Positions 5,253-7,398 of a stretch of 7,398 bases of DNA are shown in pieces. The stretch comes from an uncultured Burkholderiaceae bacterium (GTDB taxonomy: Bacteria; Pseudomonadota; Gammaproteobacteria; Burkholderiales; Burkholderiaceae), in assembly GCA_937862845.1 (NCBI GenBank), contig CALMCK010000042.1, forward strand, positions 1 through 7,398. Reading direction: 5' to 3'. A program made the position numbers and the translations under genes. Position 1 is the stretch's first letter. Every line of letters begins with the position of its first letter. Under the pieces are notes generated by a model. It did no database searches, had not been told where the DNA came from, and worked only from the letters and a program-made list of their open reading frames with translations.

Positions 5253-7398
5253 TCAACGTTTGCTGCGTTGTCGGCTGCTGCGCGATGGTTTGGCGTCGGC
5301 GCGTTCGTCGCGCTTGCCTGATTTTTTGGCTGCCTCAGTTTTTGATTTCGTGTCACTGCGAGGGTTTGAGCCAGAACCGCCACGACCGCCACGCGTGCCT
5401 TTGCCGCTGGTGCCGTCGGGCAAGACCAAAACAAAATCAACGCGACGCGTGTCCGAGTCCACACCCGCAATTTTGACTTTGACTTCGTCATTCAGTCGAT
5501 AAACCGCGCCTGATGCGCGACCACGCAGGCACATGGCGGCGTCATCGAACTCAAAATAATCAGAACCAAGCTCAGAAATATGAATCAAACCATCGACATA
5601 CACGTCGGTGAGTGTGACGAATGCGCCGAAGTTTGTGACCGATGAGATTTTACCAGGCATGACTTCGCCGACAAACTGCTTCATGTATTCGCACTTGAGC
5701 CATGCCATGACGTCGCGTGATGCTTCGTCCGCACGGCGCTCGCACATCGAGGCGTGATCGCCGAGGCTGACCCAGACGGCGTGGCTCGCGTCCTTTTTGC
5801 CTTTTTGTTTTTCCAATTGATTGAGCGCTTCGTCTGGCCACGGTTTCTTTTTGCGCGTGTCTTCGAGCAATGGAATTTGCTCGGTCATCGGCGTGTAGCG
5901 TTGACCATTCAATATTGATTTAATCGTGCGGTGCACGAGTAGGTCAGGGTAGCGGCGAATCGGTGAGGTGAAATGCGTGTACGCAGGGTAAGCGAGGCCG
6001 AAATGACCGAGGTTGTCAGGCGCATAAACCGCTTGCTGCATAGAGCGCAACATCAGGGTTTGCAGTGTCTGCGCATCGGGACGGCCGACCACTTGACGCA
6101 TGACGGCAGCATAGTCGGACGGCGTTGGCTTGTCGCCACCGCCCATGCGGATGCTGGCCAGTGCGAGGCTTTTGCGCAGGGCTTCGAGTTTTTCTGGGGT
6201 TGGGCCTTCGTGGTTGCGGTACAGACAGTTGCGATCGCTCGATTCGATGAATTCGGCGGCGCAGACATTGGCGGCGAGCATGCACTCTTCAATCAATCGA
6301 TGTGCATCGTTGCGCGTGCGTGGCAAAATTTCTTTGATTTTGCCGTTTTCATCAGCGACCATGTAAGTTTCAACGGTTTCAAACTCCATTGCGCCTCGTT
6401 TTTCACGGGCAGCCAATAGGGTTTTGTACAGCGCATACAAGCTGTGAATCTGTGGCGCAAGCGGTTTGAAGTTGTCATTGATGTGGCCTGTGCCTTGGTC
6501 AATAAACTCCCAAACTTGGTTGTACGTCAGTCGAGCTGCTGAATGCATAACCGCCTCGAAAAACTGGTACGCCGTGACTTGGCCATCCAAATCAACCATC
6601 ATGTCGGCCACCATGCACAGGCGTTCGACGTGCGGATTGAGCGAGCACAAACCGTTCGATAATTTTTCTGGCAACATCGGCACGACGCGGCGCGGGAAAT
6701 ACACGCTGGTCGCGCGGGTCAGTGCGTCTTCGTTCAGCGGCGTTTTGTCTTTGACATAATGACTCACGTCGGCAATCGCAACGAGCAAGCGATAGCCTGT
6801 GATTTTGCGCCCCGTTTTGACAGGTTCACAATACACCGCATCGTCAAAATCACGCGCGTCTTCACCGTCAATCGTCACCAGCGGCACATCGCGTAAATCC
6901 ACGCGCCCCGCCCATTCCGCTTCACTCACTGTGTCGGCCAGCTTCGCGACCTGTTGCTCAGTGCGGTCAGAGAACACATGCGGCACGTCGAATTTTCGCA
7001 CCGCGATTTCGATTTCCATGCCCGCATCGTCAGAATTGCCCAACACTTCAAGCACGCGCCCCGTCGGCATCGAGTGCTCATCGCCGTAAGCCTTCAGACC
7101 AACCACAACGATTTGATTCGCCAACGCACCCGCCAGCTCATCAGCCGCCACCAAAATATCCGTGCGCAAACGCACATCATCGGGTGAAACCAGCCAAACA
7201 CCACTCTCATTGAGTAAACGCCCCACCACTTGGCTAAACTTGCGTTGCGTCACCTCAACCACTTCGCCCTCTCGTTTGCCATTGCGCGCCGTGCCTGTGA
7301 TGCGCACTGTAATCGTATCGCCATGCCACGCACCGCGCATCTGGCGCTCAGCGATGAACACATCCTCGCCATCATCATTGATGAGAAAGCCGTAGCCG
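5253..7398 (-). CDS. rnr: Ribonuclease R, N-terminus cut by window edge
   Basis: RNase R is a processive 3'-5' exoribonuclease that degrades structured RNA, including defective rRNA and mRNA. The window holds 714 residues plus stop. The frame stays open through the right edge (GYGFLINDDGEDVFIAERQM), part of the first cold-shock domain, so GTG 7361 is an internal valine. Using E. coli numbering, about 95 residues are missing. A second cold-shock domain spans about residues 58-120. The RNB domain starts near 165 and contains IDGEDARDFDD, whose D177, D183, D185 and D186 match E. coli D272, D278, D280 and D281 (metal binding). HFTSPIRRYPDL (475-486) is the conserved catalytic-region motif. An S1 domain lies at about 577-658. 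A 56-residue basic tail has 17 Lys/Arg and 6 acidic residues, as is usual for this enzyme. ycfH follows on the same strand. No rlmB, the gene after rnr in E. coli, is seen here. Confidence 0.96.
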   Translation of the reverse strand, partial: GYGFLINDDGEDVFIAERQMRGAWHGDTITVRITGTARNGKREGEVVEVTQRKFSQVVGRLLNESGVWLVSPDDVRLRTDILVAADELAGALANQIVVVGLKAYGDEHSMPTGRVLEVLGNSDDAGMEIEIAVRKFDVPHVFSDRTEQQVAKLADTVSEAEWAGRVDLRDVPLVTIDGEDARDFDDAVYCEPVKTGRKITGYRLLVAIADVSHYVKDKTPLNEDALTRATSVYFPRRVVPMLPEKLSNGLCSLNPHVERLCMVADMMVDLDGQVTAYQFFEAVMHSAARLTYNQVWEFIDQGTGHINDNFKPLAPQIHSLYALYKTLLAAREKRGAMEFETVETYMVADENGKIKEILPRTRNDAHRLIEECMLAANVCAAEFIESSDRNCLYRNHEGPTPEKLEALRKSLALASIRMGGGDKPTPSDYAAVMRQVVGRPDAQTLQTLMLRSMQQAVYAPDNLGHFGLAYPAYTHFTSPIRRYPDLLVHRTIKSILNGQRYTPMTEQIPLLEDTRKKKPWPDEALNQLEKQKGKKDASHAVWVSLGDHASMCERRADEASRDVMAWLKCEYMKQFVGEVMPGKISSVTNFGAFVTLTDVYVDGLIHISELGSDYFEFDDAAMCLRGRASGAVYRLNDEVKVKIAGVDSDTRRVDFVLVLPDGTSGKGTRGGRGGSGSNPRSDTKSKTEAAKKSGKRDERADAKPSRSSRQRSKR

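Noticed and set aside
7359..7361. GTG as the start of RNase R
   Set aside because: The frame stays open to the window edge, and the upstream residues GYGFLINDDGED belong to the first cold-shock domain, so the gene is simply cut by the window.

Overview
This window looks like a housekeeping segment of a proteobacterial chromosome, most likely a betaproteobacterium of the order Burkholderiales. That placement is inferred from protein style and gene order, not from a search. It holds six protein genes, two of them cut by the window edges. I see no RNA gene, insertion sequence, prophage or CRISPR array. Coding density is high, and no gene-free stretch exceeds about 140 bases.

Left part (1-3335): the 5' portion of a class I SAM-dependent methyltransferase gene (minus strand, cut at the left edge) is divergent from gloB (glyoxalase II), with 12 bp between the start codons. 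gloB is followed after 23 bp by mltD, a lipoprotein-type membrane-bound lytic transglycosylase, so the two probably form one transcript. Escherichia coli has the same trio (yafS, gloB, mltD) next to rnhA and dnaQ, so those two genes may lie beyond the left edge. This MltD is unusually long (737 aa) because of a disordered, strongly lysine-rich tail.

Middle part (3336-4363): fabI (NADH-dependent enoyl-ACP reductase of fatty acid synthesis II) has its own leader with a strong ribosome binding site. It ends at a textbook two-way terminator shared with the convergent gene on the other strand.

Right part (4364-7398): two minus-strand genes. rnr (RNase R, cut at the right edge in its first cold-shock domain) lies upstream of ycfH (TatD-family metal-dependent hydrolase). 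They are separated by 121 bp holding a perfect 13-bp inverted repeat that may be a dispersed palindromic element, plus a weak terminator-like structure.

The genes cover independent core tasks: methylglyoxal detoxification, cell-wall remodelling, lipid synthesis, RNA decay and a nuclease-like hydrolase. I did not find a convincing undescribed system. The points most worth a second look are the cationic MltD tail, the palindrome downstream of rnr, the very tight divergent start pair, and a change of coding-strand composition inside gloB and rnr.
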